8,920 nucleotides of DNA from Gammaproteobacteria bacterium (GCA_003514305.1 DORE01000274.1:1-8920), one strand, 5' to 3'; positions 1 through 7,693 are shown, numbered from the stretch's first letter. Translations and numbers: made by a program. Notes: generated by a model from the sequence alone, not told the origin.

Positions 1-738
1 AAGCCTGAGCTATCTAACAGTTTCACCATTGGGGTCACTGGGTCCATCGGTGAGATGGATCTGACATTGGACTACTATCGAATCGATATAGACGATCGCA
101 CAAACGCTATCTCAACTCGAGCAGTGTCCACTGATCCGACGTCTGGTTCCGCTTACGCGAACTACCAGGCGCTTGATGCAGCCGGAGTCGCTGGTGCGAA
201 CTCGATTGGCGGTGTGTTCTACTTTACAAACGCGTTCGATAGCCGTACCGAAGGCGTTGATTTCGTAGCCACTTTGCCACTTGGAGATTCAACAAATGTC
301 TCCGCTGCAATCAACTACACTGAGAACTCATTTGAATCGGATCCAAGCGTCTATCTCAACGCTGAAAATCGTTACGACTTCGTCAATGCAGACCCTCAGT
401 GGCGTGGTATATTCACTGGTATTCAACAGCTGGGCGATGACCTTCAGCTCATTGCTCGACTACAATGGTTCGGTGAATCTACAAACTCCAACTCTGGTGG
501 TTCAGGCCCTGGCGGACTTCGGTTCCAGACGCTGCCTGATTTCTACCAGTTTGATTTAGAAGGCCAGTGGCAAATCAACGACATGTTTAACCTATCTGCT
601 GGTGCTCGAAACATGTTCGATGAATATCCCGACCGTGACACCATCAGCGACTTCTGCTGTGGCCGTGTCTACTCTTCAGGTACGTTCGTCCCATGGCAGG
701 GTGGTTACTACTATGCCCGCCTCAGAGCTGATTTCTAA
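1..738 (+). CDS. TonB-dependent receptor, C-terminal beta-barrel part (5' end outside window)
   Basis: This is the last 245 residues of an outer-membrane TonB-dependent receptor, a family that imports iron complexes, cobalamin or oligosaccharides using energy from TonB-ExbBD. The frame is open from base 1, so the Met at base 55 is internal and not a start. Seen in the sequence: an opening stretch KPELSNSFTIGV followed by LTLDYYRIDIDDR, typical of the late barrel strands; alternating polar/aromatic strands; SAGARNMFDEYPDRD, the usual 'N-F-D-x-x-Y' strand near the end; and a terminal strand YYYARLRADF ending in Phe, the expected BAM-recognition signal. A vicinal Cys pair (DFCCG) lies in a late loop. 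The signal peptide, TonB box and plug domain are missing because the window starts inside the gene, so the substrate cannot be assigned. The family call is secure. An intrinsic terminator follows 21 bases after the stop. Confidence 0.93.
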   Translation, partial: KPELSNSFTIGVTGSIGEMDLTLDYYRIDIDDRTNAISTRAVSTDPTSGSAYANYQALDAAGVAGANSIGGVFYFTNAFDSRTEGVDFVATLPLGDSTNVSAAINYTENSFESDPSVYLNAENRYDFVNADPQWRGIFTGIQQLGDDLQLIARLQWFGESTNSNSGGSGPGGLRFQTLPDFYQFDLEGQWQINDMFNLSAGARNMFDEYPDRDTISDFCCGRVYSSGTFVPWQGGYYYARLRADF

Positions 739-759
739 CCTCAGCGAGATCGGAAGAGG

Positions 760-791
760 AAAAGGGGTGGCAGTAGCCACCCCTTTTTTTT
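760..791 (+). terminator. Intrinsic terminator after the TonB-dependent receptor
   Basis: An 8-bp perfect GC-rich stem, GGGGTGGC (764-771) with GCCACCCC (776-783), closes a 4-base loop AGTA and is followed by eight T (784-791). The AAAA just before the stem (760-763) can pair with the first T residues and lengthen the helix. This is a textbook Rho-independent terminator for the receptor. The flanking A-tract means it could also stop transcription on the other strand, but no minus-strand gene runs into it here. Confidence 0.93.
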
Positions 792-1013
792 ACCTATGAA
801 TAACGCGAATAGCCGCCTGCTCTGTGAAGCCAAAAACAATAAATTCTGTCATTCCAAACAGGCCTGGAGGTTAAATTCTTGCACTAAGCACTTAAAGAGA
901 AAGATCTTGCAAGTTTTTCTTGGTTTTTCCTGGCCGGGAACAGCTTCTCGACTTTAGCTCTCGAGCCAATCCGTGATAGAAACTGTTAAACCGGACGTAA
1001 AAGGTTCATCAAC

Positions 1014-2573
1014 ATGACCTGGCAAAAAGAAGTAGATGAAATACGTGAGCGCGAAGCGCTAGCTAAGAACATGGGCGGAGAGGAGCGCATCAAGCGACAG
1101 CAAGACAGCGGCCGTTTAACCGTAAGAGAGCGGATTTCGACCCTTGTTGACAATAACTCATTCCATGAAATCGGGGCACTGGCCGGCAGGGCCAATTATG
1201 ATAACAGCGGCAGCCTGCAAGAATTCACCCCATCGAATTTCGTTCTCGGCACAGCCAGTTTGGATGGACGTAAGGTCGTCATCGGTGGCGATGACTTTAC
1301 TGTGCGCGGTGGCGCGGCGGATGCAAAAATTGGAGACAAATCGGGCTATGGAGAGAAGTACGCTTTAGAAATGCGGCTTCCACTCATACGACTTGTTGAC
1401 GGGAGCGGTGGTGGCGGTAGCGTAAAAACGCTCGAAATGGTCGGATACTCCTATGTCCCTGCCTTGCAGGGGTTCAACACCACGATGGAACTTATGGGAC
1501 AGGTACCCGTAATTTGTGCCTGCATGGGCTCTGTCGCTGGCCTAGGCGCAGTGCGTGTAACCATTTCTCATTTTTCATTGATGATAAAGGAAACCAGCCA
1601 GTTATTTGTCGCTGGCCCTCCGGTCGTGGAGCGTGGCTTTGGTAAACACGTAGAAAAAAACGATCTAGGCGGTTCACAAATTCATGCGCACGTGAGCGGC
1701 GCGGTTGATAACGAAGTTATGAGTGAAGAAGAAGCGTTTCTGACAATAAAGCGGTTTCTTTCATACTTACCCCAGAATGTGTGGCAATTGCCCCCAACTG
1801 TATCCTGCGATGATCCCGTCGATCGGCGAGACGAGCAGTTAATCTCTGCAATACCTCGGAATCGCCGCGAAATGTATGAAATAAGTAACATCATCAATGC
1901 TATCGTCGACCGCGATTCCTTTTTTGAAATCAATCCAGCGTATGGCCAATCATTGACTGTTGGGCTGGCTCGACTGGACGGCCATGCAGTGGGCCTTATG
2001 GCAAACAATACAAAGCATCACGGCGGTGCGGTCAATGCCGCTGCCTCGGAAAAAATGATGCGCTTTGTTGATCTCTGCGACACCTTTCATTTACCCATGG
2101 TCAATCTGGTCGATAACCCTGGCTTTTTGATAGGAACAGAAGCTGAACAAGAAGGCACTGTGAGATTGGGAAGCCGAGCATTGATGGCTGTCTATCAGTC
2201 CAGCATCCCGTGGGTTTCCGTCATCATCAGGCGCTGTTATGGGGTGGCAGGTGCTGGGCACGGAAAATCCGATGGACTTAATCTCCGCTATGCCTGGCCG
2301 TCTGCGGACTGGGGATCCCTGCCCATCGAAGGCGGCGTTCAGGCTGCCTATAAGCGCGATATTGAATCAGCTGAGAATCCAGAACTTCGAAGGCGCGAAC
2401 TTGAAGAAATGTTAGAGCAATACCGCTCCCCACTTCGAACGGCGGAAGCGTTTGGGATCGAGGAAGTCATTGATCCAAGAGACACCAGACCCCTATTATG
2501 TGAGTGGATAAAACTCGCCTATGATTTGCTGCCAAGTCAGGTGGGGCCTAAAGCGCGGACATCCAGGCCCTAA
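1014..2573 (+). CDS. Acyl-CoA carboxylase carboxyltransferase (beta) subunit
   Basis: Biotin-dependent carboxyltransferase of the PccB/MccB family (519 aa, the usual length for this subunit). It moves CO2 from carboxybiotin to an acyl-CoA such as propionyl-, methylcrotonyl- or acetyl-CoA, in the cytoplasm. Seen: GRLTVRERI (res 33-41); an N-domain glycine-rich loop DGSGGGG (129-135) where PccB has a DSGGAR-type loop; MGSVAGLGAV (171-180), FVAGPPVVE (198-206) and DLGGSQIHAHVSGAVDNEV (217-235). The C-terminal crotonase-like domain contains GLMANN (327-332), VDNPGFLIGTEAEQEG (366-381) and RRCYGVAGAGHG (406-417), the last in place of the usual AYGGA oxyanion loop. The ATG at 1014 follows an AAGG at 1001-1004. 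No biotin carboxylase or biotin-carrier gene is in the window, so its partner must be encoded elsewhere. The altered loops suggest a branch apart from classical PccB, so the substrate is left open. Family assignment is secure. Confidence 0.92.
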   Translation: MTWQKEVDEIREREALAKNMGGEERIKRQQDSGRLTVRERISTLVDNNSFHEIGALAGRANYDNSGSLQEFTPSNFVLGTASLDGRKVVIGGDDFTVRGGAADAKIGDKSGYGEKYALEMRLPLIRLVDGSGGGGSVKTLEMVGYSYVPALQGFNTTMELMGQVPVICACMGSVAGLGAVRVTISHFSLMIKETSQLFVAGPPVVERGFGKHVEKNDLGGSQIHAHVSGAVDNEVMSEEEAFLTIKRFLSYLPQNVWQLPPTVSCDDPVDRRDEQLISAIPRNRREMYEISNIINAIVDRDSFFEINPAYGQSLTVGLARLDGHAVGLMANNTKHHGGAVNAAASEKMMRFVDLCDTFHLPMVNLVDNPGFLIGTEAEQEGTVRLGSRALMAVYQSSIPWVSVIIRRCYGVAGAGHGKSDGLNLRYAWPSADWGSLPIEGGVQAAYKRDIESAENPELRRRELEEMLEQYRSPLRTAEAFGIEEVIDPRDTRPLLCEWIKLAYDLLPSQVGPKARTSRP

Positions 2574-2581
2574 ATCACGAC

Positions 2582-2595
2582 ACCATGATCATGGT
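2582..2595. repeat. 14-bp perfect palindrome at the convergent gene junction
   Basis: ACCATGATCATGGT reads identically on both strands. It begins 9 bases after the carboxyltransferase stop codon and covers the stop codon of the converging esterase gene (2589-2591). There is no loop and no T-tract, so it is not a standard intrinsic terminator. A protein-binding site or plain chance are both possible. Confidence 0.6.
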
Positions 2596-4196
2596 TCTAC
2601 TAGCGCATCAATCCGATCCATGTTGGCGCTGCGAGGATGTATTGCGCTTCGCACCTCAGCATCAAAAATTTGTACCATTCTGCTTGTTGAATCATAGGCA
2701 GGCCAATTGGGGAGCCCCGGGCCATTGGGATTCCCGCTGCTGGCAAAGTTGAACCAGTAGTCGGCAATTTTTTCAGACAACATATAATCTTGCGGCTCCC
2801 AACCTATCCCAACAACGTCCAAGTTATCGAACACATAGGCGAGCTCTCCTGAGTGATAGGCTCCCAAAGATCGGGCTCCTCCATCGCCATGTAAGTCGGG
2901 CCTGGCCGGCACGTACAAACGAAAAACTGGCGCCGGGCGCGAAAAATAATAGACATAGGCAGCATCATTGTTAGCGCTCAGCAACTGAGCCCAATCTCTG
3001 ACCGTCCGAATAAACCCATTGTCGCCAGCGATTGTCTTCTGAGCAGAAATTGGGGATTGGTCAATCAGAACCTGATAGCCCGATTTCAGCGAAAGACCAA
3101 TAGACCCAAAAGTGCGGGTAATATAGGAATCCAGGTCGGCCTCTGAAATCTCAGCTGCGCCTTCTTGCAGCCCAAAGTATTCATCTGCAAGAGCACCCGC
3201 CATGACTGGCAGATGGTTGTATTCCCCCCAAGCGAAAAGATTTCCTGGTGCCTCGGGAAGAACCCAACCATCGATGATTGGTCCATTAGGATTGCCCTCA
3301 GATAACGTCATCGCAGTAATTTTCTGCGGTGATAGCTCACGCATGGACGCCAGCGCCACAGCACCCGAATCCATGATTCCTATTGACTCCAAAAATTTGA
3401 TCCCTCTGGCATGAGCTGAATCTGCTCCGCCTTCGAGACCGCGCTGTAAGCGCACGCAACCGCTAGAAGGGGATTGCCCAATGACCCGGTGAATCAGATC
3501 GGACGTCAGGGGAGAAGCCATAAGCAGACATACGTCTTCACCACCGGCAGACTGGCCGAAGATGGTAACTCTCCCAGCATCCCCGCCGAAGTGCTCGATA
3601 TTTTCCTGCACCCATCGCAGCGCTGCGATCTGATCCAACAGCCCATAGTTACCCGAAGAAGCGTTCTCTGACTCTGCAGTCAAGGCTGGGTGCGCCAAAA
3701 ATCCTAGCGGCCCAAGACGGTAATTTGCCGTCACGACCACTGCGCCCCTGGCAGCCAAATTGGAACCATCAAAAATTTGCGCTCCACCATGACCTGCGGT
3801 GTTGCTGCCTCCGTGAAACCAGACCATGACAGGTTGATTTGCATTGTCATCGGCGGCAGCGGTGAAAACGTTAAGAGTCAGACAATCCTCCGACCGATCC
3901 AGTTTGCCACGGGCATAAACACTGTTGTCTGTATTTCTTGCCTGCCAGCATGCGGGACCAGAGCGTTCAGCTAACCGAGAACCCGAAAAAACAACAGGAG
4001 GCTCCGGTGGCTTCCAGCGCAGGCTCCCAACTGGAGGCGCAGCGAATGCTATCCCCCTAAAAATTGAAACATCACTGGAGAGCGCTGAAGGTAGGCCTTG
4101 ATATCTTCCTGCCACGGTGTCGACTTCGAGAATTTGTGCGGCGACCACCTTCCATCCCAGAGTGACGAGAAGCGCCAAGGCAGACTTTCTCAACAT
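2589..4196 (-). CDS. Secreted type-B carboxylesterase (alpha/beta hydrolase)
   Basis: Serine hydrolase of the carboxylesterase type-B/cholinesterase family (535 aa, full length), cutting carboxylic esters, probably in the periplasm or outside the cell. Seen: an N-terminal signal peptide, MLRK then a hydrophobic run ending VVAA-Q (cleavage near residue 20); the family signature SEDCLTLNVF (102-111), whose Cys105 can pair with Cys83; oxyanion loop FHGGS (127-131); nucleophile elbow GQSAGG with Ser216; a likely acid Glu339 in ADEYFG; and His448 in GAYHSGELAYVF. The triad therefore appears complete. The start ATG at 4196 is preceded on its strand by AGCAGGTAAATCC, giving a modest AGG ribosome site. 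The gene converges with the carboxyltransferase, 15 bases apart, and lies 225 bases downstream of the propeller gene on the same strand, so shared transcription is possible but not shown. Substrate cannot be told from sequence. Members of this family are often annotated para-nitrobenzyl esterase. Confidence 0.94.
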   Translation of the reverse strand: MLRKSALALLVTLGWKVVAAQILEVDTVAGRYQGLPSALSSDVSIFRGIAFAAPPVGSLRWKPPEPPVVFSGSRLAERSGPACWQARNTDNSVYARGKLDRSEDCLTLNVFTAAADDNANQPVMVWFHGGSNTAGHGGAQIFDGSNLAARGAVVVTANYRLGPLGFLAHPALTAESENASSGNYGLLDQIAALRWVQENIEHFGGDAGRVTIFGQSAGGEDVCLLMASPLTSDLIHRVIGQSPSSGCVRLQRGLEGGADSAHARGIKFLESIGIMDSGAVALASMRELSPQKITAMTLSEGNPNGPIIDGWVLPEAPGNLFAWGEYNHLPVMAGALADEYFGLQEGAAEISEADLDSYITRTFGSIGLSLKSGYQVLIDQSPISAQKTIAGDNGFIRTVRDWAQLLSANNDAAYVYYFSRPAPVFRLYVPARPDLHGDGGARSLGAYHSGELAYVFDNLDVVGIGWEPQDYMLSEKIADYWFNFASSGNPNGPGLPNWPAYDSTSRMVQIFDAEVRSAIHPRSANMDRIDALVEP

Positions 4197-4421
4197 GGAT
4201 TTACCTGCTAATTAATTTCAGTGGAAACCAGTAAAGCAGGTTTTGCTCCAGCAAGATACCTCCAGGCTGGGCGATGTCTAAAGAAGCTAGCAGTTAGGAC
4301 CCCGGAGTATACGAGCCTTAGAACTATAACTTCTGGCTTATCGTCATGCGCTTTGGATCACTGATTAGTATTTTCCTGGTCGCCACCGGAACTATCCTGA
4401 GCAAGCGCTTCTGAAAAACCC

Positions 4422-5648
4422 CTATGGTTGGGCCCGCGGAAGTTCAAAACGTAGAATTGCTCCGTATTCCTCATCAGCCAATGCGTAAAGATAGCCATCA
4501 GGCCCCTGCTTGACTGCCGTGATCCGAGCGCCAAGACCTCTCAACAGGCTTTCTCTTCTAATCTCCTGACCACGAGAATTAAAAACAATCCGTTCGACAT
4601 GCCCTGTTCCCGGAATGCGGCCTTCCAGCATGGCTCCGACAAACAGATTCCCCTGCCATGACTCGACTTTGTCACCTGTGTAGAAGGCCAAGCCAGCCGG
4701 CGCAATTGAAGGCCACCATATAATCTCCGGCTGGACAACACCATTCTGCCATTGCCTGTCGCTGACCCAGTCGCCGCGATACTGCCTACTGTAGGAAGCC
4801 TCCGGCCAACCGTAATTAGCGCCGGGCCTAATAATGTTGACCTCATCACCACCTTGAGGGCCATTTTCAGATGCCCACAACTCGCCTGTCACCGGGTGGA
4901 AATCCATGCCGATCTGATTGCGGTGACCGAAGGAATAAACTTCAGGCAAAAATTCGCCCGATTCCAGAAACGGGTTGTTTGCTGCTGGAGAGCCATTGAT
5001 GTCGAGGCGGAGCAGTTTGCCATAATGCACTGAGGGGTCTTGAGCATAATCGCCCAAACCCATATACATATATGCGCCCCCCACGGACATCAGAAGGTGA
5101 CCGTCCGGCTCAAAGAGCAACTTGGCTGCAGCTATGCCGCGATCTAATCCCTTCGCGACGAAAATTTCCTCAACATTGACCAACTGCTCACCATCCAGCG
5201 TCGCTCTGACAAGCGCAACAGTCTGCTCGATTTCACCTTCAACCTTGATGGGTTTGGTGTAGCTTAAAAACACCAAGGCGTCGTTATCCGGATGTAAGGC
5301 AATTGACATAAGCCCTGCTCGAAAGACTTCCGAATAAACGTCGGGCACGCCACCCACGGCATTAGGCAGCAATAATCCGTCCCGGATGAGCCTAAGTCGC
5401 CCCGTATAGCGTTCAGTCACCAGAATATCTCCATTGTTGCGAAAAGCGAGATCAAACGGATTTGCAAGACCCTGCGCCATAGGCACCACGAGAATATCGC
5501 CAGTGTCAGATGAGCGAATAACGCGCGGCTGCGCGAATTCGGACTCAAAGTCTCTTTCAGATTGACCATGACCGCCCACTGAAAAAATTGCGATCCAAAT
5601 TGAAACGGCCGTACGGAAAACAGCGGTGTTCATGGCTTTATGTGGCAT
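4422..5648 (-). CDS. Exported PQQ-dependent sugar dehydrogenase-like beta-propeller, divergent active site
   Basis: A six-bladed propeller of the soluble glucose/sorbosone/aldose sugar dehydrogenase family (408 aa; E. coli YliI-like length). Family members oxidise sugars with PQQ in the periplasm. Seen: a signal peptide with hydrophobic core at about residues 9-24; GLANPFDLAFRNNGDILVTE (60-79); GKLLRLDINGS (210-220); GHRN (241-244), matching the PQQ-contacting Arg-Asn pair; ENGPQGGDEVN (261-271), the usual EHGP-GGDE element near the calcium site; GANYGWP (276-282); and final blade ITAVKQGPDGYLYAL (376-390). Odd: where canonical members have HFGGRLVF with the catalytic His, this protein has IAAAKLLF (172-179). 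The usual Lys after FVGAL is also absent (FVGAMLEG). It may act on a different substrate or not as a dehydrogenase. The first ATG (5648) is chosen over Met6 because a strong GAGGTG precedes it. It is divergent from qor. Fold assignment is secure; activity is uncertain. Confidence 0.88.
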   Translation of the reverse strand: MPHKAMNTAVFRTAVSIWIAIFSVGGHGQSERDFESEFAQPRVIRSSDTGDILVVPMAQGLANPFDLAFRNNGDILVTERYTGRLRLIRDGLLLPNAVGGVPDVYSEVFRAGLMSIALHPDNDALVFLSYTKPIKVEGEIEQTVALVRATLDGEQLVNVEEIFVAKGLDRGIAAAKLLFEPDGHLLMSVGGAYMYMGLGDYAQDPSVHYGKLLRLDINGSPAANNPFLESGEFLPEVYSFGHRNQIGMDFHPVTGELWASENGPQGGDEVNIIRPGANYGWPEASYSRQYRGDWVSDRQWQNGVVQPEIIWWPSIAPAGLAFYTGDKVESWQGNLFVGAMLEGRIPGTGHVERIVFNSRGQEIRRESLLRGLGARITAVKQGPDGYLYALADEEYGAILRFELPRAQP

Positions 5649-5655
5649 TAGCTTT

Positions 5656-5661
5656 CACCTC
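5656..5661 (-). promoter_or_regulatory. Ribosome binding site fixing the start of the propeller gene
   Basis: On the minus strand GAGGTG lies 7 bases before the ATG at 5648. The alternative in-frame ATG five codons later (5633) has only CCACATAAAGCC before it, so the upstream start is preferred. Confidence 0.75.
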
Positions 5662-5729
5662 ACAATGGTTTGTAGATTCTGAGACAGCATAAACCTGTAC
5701 CCTGCTCAGTTCCAGATTGGCGATTCACA

Positions 5730-5758
5730 TTGTCAGCACCTTCGAATTCTGAGATAAA
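5730..5758 (+). promoter_or_regulatory. Putative sigma70 promoter for qor
   Basis: TTGTCA (5730-5735) matches the -35 consensus TTGACA at five of six bases, and GATAAA (5753-5758) matches TATAAT at four of six, with the ideal 17-base spacer. Transcription would start near 5765, leaving a leader of about 27 bases that contains the GAGG ribosome site (5780-5783). This was found by eye and is a prediction only. Confidence 0.42.
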
Positions 5759-5791
5759 GAAACCCCGAACTGCCCAGTTGAGGTTTCCGGC

Positions 5792-6760
5792 ATGAAAGCT
5801 ATAAGAGTCCACGAGAACGGCGGCCCGGAAGTTTTGTCTTTCGAAGAAGTTGAGATTCCCTTCATTGGCGAGGAGGAGGTACTGGTTAAAGTCGAGTCGG
5901 CCGGCATAAATTTTATCGACACATACCAGCGCAGCGGCCTCTATCAAATACCTCTCCCTTCGACGCTAGGTCTAGAGGCCTCCGGGACAATAGTGGACGT
6001 CGGGACAAACGTCACTGGATTGAGAGTCGGCGACAGAGTAGCCTACACCAATGTTGCTGGCGCCTACGCAGAGTATGCAGCCGTGCCAGCAGACAAGCTA
6101 GTCTCTATCCCCGAAAGCGTGAGCTTTGACCAAGGCGCTGCTGCCATGCTTCAAGGTTGCACTGCACACTATCTGTCCATGTCGACCTACAAAGTTCAAG
6201 CGGGGGACCGCTGCCTGATTCATGCTGCTGCCGGGGGGGTCGGTCTACTACTGATTCAGATGGTGAAAATGCTTGGCGGCTTTGTCATTGGCACGGTCTC
6301 AACCGAAGCAAAGGCCGAACTGGCCCGCAACGCCGGCGCGGACGAAGTGATCCTTTACAATGATCGGGATTTCCAGTCAGAAGTCTTGAAAATCACCGAT
6401 GGCGCTGGCGTCAATGTTGCCTATGATTCAGTAGGCGAAGCAACCTTCGCCAAGAGCATCGATTGCTTGTGCCGGTTTGGTCACATGGTGCTCTATGGCA
6501 ATGCCAGTGGCCCAGTCACTGAGTTCAATCCTGCCACTTTGGGACCCAAGGGCTCATTGTTTTTAACCCGCCCGACCCTGTTTGATTACCTGGCGTCTCG
6601 TGAAGATCTTGATTGGCGTAGCGGAGACGTATTTAGATGGATAAGCGAAAATAAACTGAACCTACGAGTAGAGCACTTCTACTCTCTGTCAGAGGCGCAG
6701 TCTGCACACCAAGCACTGGAAAGCCGACAGACCACCGGAAAAGTGATACTAAGACCCTGA
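5792..6760 (+). CDS. qor: NADPH:quinone oxidoreductase, zinc-free MDR family
   Basis: Cytoplasmic medium-chain reductase that transfers electrons from NADPH to quinones or related enones (322 aa; E. coli Qor is about 327). Seen: start MKAIRVHENGGPEVL; an N-terminal GroES-like domain with GINFIDTYQRSGLY (38-51) and LGLEASG (59-65), both close to the E. coli enzyme as I recall it; the quinone-oxidoreductase nucleotide-binding signature HAAAGGVGLLLIQ (144-156); AYDSVG (210-215); LYGNASG (234-240); and GSLFLTRPTL (254-263). The Cys/His zinc ligands of alcohol dehydrogenases are absent, as expected for this branch. The ATG at 5792 has GAGG eight bases before it. A run of seven G (6233-6239) falls in the glycine motif without disturbing the frame. 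The next gene starts 37 bases after the stop, so the two may share a transcript. The true substrate in the cell is unknown. Confidence 0.92.
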   Translation: MKAIRVHENGGPEVLSFEEVEIPFIGEEEVLVKVESAGINFIDTYQRSGLYQIPLPSTLGLEASGTIVDVGTNVTGLRVGDRVAYTNVAGAYAEYAAVPADKLVSIPESVSFDQGAAAMLQGCTAHYLSMSTYKVQAGDRCLIHAAAGGVGLLLIQMVKMLGGFVIGTVSTEAKAELARNAGADEVILYNDRDFQSEVLKITDGAGVNVAYDSVGEATFAKSIDCLCRFGHMVLYGNASGPVTEFNPATLGPKGSLFLTRPTLFDYLASREDLDWRSGDVFRWISENKLNLRVEHFYSLSEAQSAHQALESRQTTGKVILRP

Positions 6761-6797
6761 GAATCCAATTACTAAAAAGAAAAGGACAGCAAGCATT

Positions 6798-7676
6798 ATG
6801 AAAACTAACATCTTGAAGACCGCTCTGATTACCGCGTGGTTTGGTCTGACAATCAGTCAAAGCAGTCTCGCACAAAACATTGATTTCGGTCGTGCCGAGG
6901 TGCTGGTAAAAGTACCAGCCTCCTATGAAGCCTCACAAGCAACTCCTTTGATCGTCTTACTGCATGGTTACACTTCAAGTGGCCAGAATCAGGACAGCTA
7001 TTTCAAGGTAAGTGATTTGGCAGATGACTATGGTTTTCTATTCGTTGCGCCCGACGGTATCCAAGAAACTGGCGGGGCACAAAATCGGTTTTGGAATGCG
7101 TCTGACGCCTGCTGCAACTTTTTTGACGCGGAAGTCGATGACAGCGCTTACATTCGCTCAATCATCGACGAAATGAAACAACGCTACAATGTAGACAGTA
7201 ATCGCGTTTACTTGATTGGCCACTCCAATGGCGGCTTTATGTCATTCCGCATGGCATATGAGCATTCAGACACCGTTGCCGCAATCGCCAGCCTTGCCGG
7301 CGCCAGTCACCTTGAAGCACGCGATGCGCCACCCCATCCAGTGCATGTTCTGCAAATTCACGGCACAAATGACGAGACCATAGAATATCAGGGCGGCGAC
7401 ATCATGAATAATCGCTACCCGGGCGCACTGAATTCAGTTCGACGTTGGGCCGACTATAACGGATGCAGCCAGGATGGAGTTGGGCGCGAACTGCGCGATC
7501 TGGAAGCGAGCCTGCCGGGCCATGAGTCCGGTGTGCTGAAATTTGAAGTAGGTTGCAAAGCAGGAGGCTCGGCCGAGCTGTGGACTATTTCGGCCGGCAC
7601 GCACGTCCCCGTTCTGTCAGAGACTTTTTCCGCTCAAATAGTTGAATGGCTTCTGGCTCACCCAAAGAATAACTAG
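6798..7676 (+). CDS. Secreted CE1-type esterase (PHB depolymerase / feruloyl esterase-like)
   Basis: An exported alpha/beta hydrolase of the LpqC/PHB-depolymerase/feruloyl esterase group (292 aa), acting on ester bonds outside the cytoplasm. Seen: signal peptide MKTNILKTALITAWFGLTIS ending SSLAQ (cleavage near 25-26); oxyanion strand LIVLLHGYTSSGQNQ (51-65); FVAPDG (82-87); FWNASDACCNFF (98-109), the W-N-A...C-C element of this group; nucleophile GHSNGG with Ser143; acid Asp192 in HGTNDETIEY; and His269 in SAGTHVPVLS. Cys223 and Cys253 could form a disulfide. An AAGGA (6782-6786) lies 11 bases before the ATG, slightly long spacing. No carbohydrate-binding or substrate-binding add-on domain is present, so a soluble or small ester substrate is more likely than insoluble polymer (inference). 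It follows qor by 37 bases and converges with the SDR gene across a hairpin. Exact substrate unknown. Confidence 0.9.
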   Translation: MKTNILKTALITAWFGLTISQSSLAQNIDFGRAEVLVKVPASYEASQATPLIVLLHGYTSSGQNQDSYFKVSDLADDYGFLFVAPDGIQETGGAQNRFWNASDACCNFFDAEVDDSAYIRSIIDEMKQRYNVDSNRVYLIGHSNGGFMSFRMAYEHSDTVAAIASLAGASHLEARDAPPHPVHVLQIHGTNDETIEYQGGDIMNNRYPGALNSVRRWADYNGCSQDGVGRELRDLEASLPGHESGVLKFEVGCKAGGSAELWTISAGTHVPVLSETFSAQIVEWLLAHPKNN

Positions 7677-7693
7677 CGAGGCGATTCAAGAGA

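Noticed and set aside
747..758. AGATCGGAAGAG, identical to the first 12 bases of the common Illumina adapter.
   Set aside because: The next bases (GAAAAGG) do not continue as an adapter, and the sequence runs smoothly into a proper terminator, so a chance match is more likely than contamination.
739..1013. Searched the 275-base gap before the carboxyltransferase for a promoter, riboswitch or small RNA.
   Set aside because: TTGCAC (879-884) and TTGCAA (907-912) resemble -35 boxes but no -10 lies at proper spacing. CAGGCCTG (859-866) is a short palindrome only. Apart from the terminator nothing can be supported.
2544..2570. GGGCCT (2544-2549) and AGGCCC (2565-2570) as a terminator hairpin for the carboxyltransferase.
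   Set aside because: The stem is only six bases, lies wholly inside the coding region and has no T-tract, so it is probably incidental.
4346..4414. A 22-codon hydrophobic ORF on the plus strand (MRFGSLISIFLVATGTIL then SKRF) inside the 225-base gap between the two exported-protein genes.
   Set aside because: It looks like a single membrane segment with a basic end, but no ribosome site precedes the ATG and nothing nearby supports expression; ORFs this short are common by chance.
5660..5947. A 95-codon minus-strand ORF crossing the divergent region and the start of qor.
   Set aside because: It is antisense to the well-supported qor start, ends on the ribosome site of the propeller gene, and shows no recognisable domain or start signal.
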